Part shown: positions 6,380 through 7,154 of the stretch, one piece after another
How the letters are laid out: every line of letters starts with the position of its first letter
Position numbering within the stretch: position 1 is the first letter of the stretch
Source of the DNA: an uncultured Flammeovirgaceae bacterium
GTDB lineage: Bacteria; Bacteroidota; Bacteroidia; Cytophagales; Cyclobacteriaceae
Direction of reading: 5' to 3'
Assembly (NCBI GenBank): GCA_946480685.1
Contig: CAMLLI010000208.1
Span: forward strand, 1-7,154
DNA: 7,154 nt
Program-made: the position numbers and the translations under genes
The notes under the pieces: generated by a model
The model's database searches: none
Told to the model about the DNA's origin: nothing
Seen by the model: the letters and a program-made list of their open reading frames with translations, nothing else

Positions 6380-6481
6380 AATAGCAGTGCAAACATCGAC
6401 CCATCCGTCTGCATATAATCCCATTCATCTGCTATATTTTCATGTGAACGATTCAGGCATGGTACTTTTTTACTAGGCCTA

Positions 6482-6489
6482 TATCTTTG
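6482..6489 (+). promoter_or_regulatory. -7 promoter box for RNA unit 2
   Basis: TATCTTTG is a perfect TAnnTTTG match ending 6 bases before repeat unit 2, against 5 bases for unit 1. No TTG lies 17-23 bases upstream, so this promoter may be weaker or use a different -33 contact. Confidence 0.55.
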
Positions 6490-6495
6490 ACTCAA

Positions 6496-6559
6496 GATTA
6501 AAGCCAACTATAGACAGTGATTATCCCCCGGGGTCCAGGACTTCGGGGGATTTTCATTT
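6496..6559 (+). ncRNA. Candidate small RNA, repeat unit 2
   Basis: This is the second copy of the unit, 179 bases downstream of the first and on the same strand. It has the same 21-base 5' block (6496-6516), then a 6-base variable spacer (5 in unit 1). ATCCCCC (6523-6529) pairs with GGGGGAT (6545-6551), and the last 20 bases, ACTTCGGGGGATTTTCATTT (6540-6559), are identical to unit 1. The loop differs: GGTC/GACT can form an inner stem where unit 1 has AGTC/AACT, so the fold is broadly kept while the sequence changes. The flanking sequence is not duplicated, which suggests selection on the unit rather than a recent duplication of the whole region. Confidence 0.5.
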
Positions 6560-6679
6560 TTAGTCGAATCTGTAGATAGCCTGTCCTCCAGCCAGTATAC
6601 GTACCGTTGTTTCTATATGCTTCAGCCTGCCATTGCTTCCAATATTCTCCGCCAGCGTATTTTTGTCGCTGATTTTTTC

Positions 6680-6687
6680 TATCTTTT
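6680..6687 (+). promoter_or_regulatory. Candidate -7 box directly before the cytochrome gene
   Basis: TATCTTTT is one base off TAnnTTTG and ends 3 bases before the ATG at 6691. If used, transcription would begin at or after the ATG, so it would give a leaderless message or no use of this ATG at all. A promoter further upstream is equally possible. Confidence 0.25.
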
Positions 6688-6690
6688 CCT

Positions 6691-7053
6691 ATGATTAAAA
6701 ATATACTTCGACCTTCGTATACGATCACTCTTTTGATTGTCGTTGTCGCGGCTTGTGTAGATCATAATCTCAGTTCATCTTTTATTGTAGAATGCGACAG
6801 CGGTACAACGGTGAGTTACTCGAATGTTGTTGCACCTATTATTCAATCTAAATGTGTAACGTGTCACAACAGTAGCTCGGGCCTGCCGGACTGGTCGGTG
6901 TTGACCAACCTGCAGGAGCATGGCGCGGAGATTCAGCGCAGAATAACACTGCCATTAACAGACCCCGAAAAAATGCCGCGATCCGGAAGTATAACACAAG
7001 AAGAGCGCGCGGCTATCTACTGCTGGATTCAACAAGGCGCATTAAACAATTGA
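6691..7053 (+). CDS. Small c-type cytochrome lipoprotein
   Basis: This 120-residue protein has an N-terminal hydrophobic signal ending in a lipobox, VAAC, with C22 as the lipidated residue, so it is expected to be exported and membrane-anchored. One haem-binding CxxCH motif is at residues 55-59 (SKCVTCHN), preceded by SYSNVVAPIIQ, a phrase typical of Bacteroidota mono-haem cytochrome domains. M95 in DPEKMPRSG is the likely second axial ligand, and ITQEERAAIYCWIQQGA (101-117) is the usual closing helix. Two further cysteines, C35 and C111, may form a disulfide. The role is probably electron transfer at the outer face of a membrane, but the partner enzyme is not visible. A second exported protein begins 14 bases after its stop, which suggests an operon. 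If transcription starts at the nearby TATCTTTT box, the ATG at 6691 would be nearly leaderless; no better in-frame start is evident because the signal peptide begins here. Confidence 0.88.
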   Translation: MIKNILRPSYTITLLIVVVAACVDHNLSSSFIVECDSGTTVSYSNVVAPIIQSKCVTCHNSSSGLPDWSVLTNLQEHGAEIQRRITLPLTDPEKMPRSGSITQEERAAIYCWIQQGALNN

Positions 7054-7067
7054 TATACTATATATAG

Positions 7068-7154
7068 ATGAAGATTGTATACCTCGCGTTGATGCTCCTC
7101 GCATCAGGTGTGTTACCGGCAGCGGCTCAAAATTATACGACCGAAAAAAGTTTT
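7068..7154 (+). CDS. Exported protein, start only (possibly YceI-like), runs off the right edge
   Basis: Only the first 29 codons are present. They encode a clear Sec signal peptide (MKIVYLALMLLASGVLPAAA) with a predicted cut after AAA, leaving QNYTTEKSF as the mature start. This mature start, and the position right after a small cytochrome lipoprotein, recall Bacteroidota YceI-family periplasmic proteins, whose first strand often reads like this, but nine residues cannot establish it. The ATG lies 14 bases after the cytochrome stop, which fits co-transcription. Confidence 0.7.
   Translation, partial: MKIVYLALMLLASGVLPAAAQNYTTEKSF

Larger units (their letters stand above)
6240..6690. other. 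450-base intergenic region with paired RNA-like repeats; no protein gene seen
   Basis: From left to right it holds an AT-rich inverted repeat (6261-6301), a perfect -7 box (6304-6311), repeat unit 1 (6317-6379), a spacer with a weak 20-base-period repeat (6401-6440), a second perfect -7 box (6482-6489), repeat unit 2 (6496-6559), and about 120 bases in which I see only a candidate promoter just before the cytochrome gene. Minus-strand frames across it look like chance. Confidence 0.7.

Noticed and set aside
6317..6559. CRISPR array or integron attC sites
   Set aside because: There are only two units, 179 bases apart, each with an internal hairpin and its own promoter. There are no regular spacers, cas genes or integrase.
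6240..6690. Insertion-sequence remnant or MITE
   Set aside because: I see no transposase fragment, no terminal inverted repeats bounding the two units and no target-site duplication. A mobile repeat origin is not fully excluded.
6319..6728. Two minus-strand frames (6319-6507 and 6498-6728) ending in the same VYSWL
   Set aside because: The shared end is simply the reverse complement of the 21-base repeated block. The rest of the two proteins is unlike each other and low-quality, and the second overlaps the cytochrome start.
1..7154. tRNA or rRNA genes
   Set aside because: No cloverleaf-like segment with a conserved T-arm and no rRNA-like sequence was seen on either strand by eye.

Overview
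The window looks like ordinary chromosome from a Bacteroidota bacterium, most likely a Cytophagales-type genus (an inference from gene content, no search was run). The grounds are promoter boxes of the Bacteroidota type TAnnTTTG upstream of several genes, no clear Shine-Dalgarno sequences at the starts, an OmpH/Skp protein with an uncleaved-looking N-terminal anchor, a large transporter-HEAT-cNMP fusion, and a small cytochrome lipoprotein of the kind common in this phylum.

Layout. Bases 1-778 (minus strand) hold the N-terminal half of miaB, a tRNA methylthiotransferase; its C-terminus lies beyond the window. A divergent intergenic stretch (779-897) has a perfect -7 box for miaB and a short 14-base-period repeat. 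Then, all on the plus strand: a gamma-carbonic-anhydrase-like hexapeptide protein (898-1410), a very acidic conserved-looking protein of unknown function (1516-2079), an OmpH/Skp-like envelope protein (2189-2806), a strong intrinsic terminator whose T-tract merges into the next promoter (2830-2874), a 1052-residue fusion of a 12-helix nucleotide-transporter-like membrane domain with HEAT-like repeats and a cyclic-nucleotide-binding fold (2886-6044), and a closely linked 61-residue single-span membrane protein (6054-6239).

Bases 6240-6690 hold no convincing protein gene but are the most unusual part. They contain two copies, 179 bases apart, of a ~63-base unit. Each has a perfect TAnnTTTG box 5-6 bases upstream, a 21-base block identical in both, and a C5/G5 hairpin followed by a T-containing tail. 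They look like two tandem, individually promoted small RNA genes with their own terminators. An 11-base inverted repeat enclosing a CAACCGGTTG palindrome sits over the -33 region of the first one.

The right end has a 120-residue c-type cytochrome lipoprotein (6691-7053), then the first 29 codons of an exported protein (7068 onward), possibly YceI-like, probably co-transcribed with it. There is no obvious single pathway linking the window: it is a set of housekeeping and envelope genes. The two strands of possible novelty are the paired RNA-like repeats and the transporter-HEAT-cNMP fusion with its small membrane partner.
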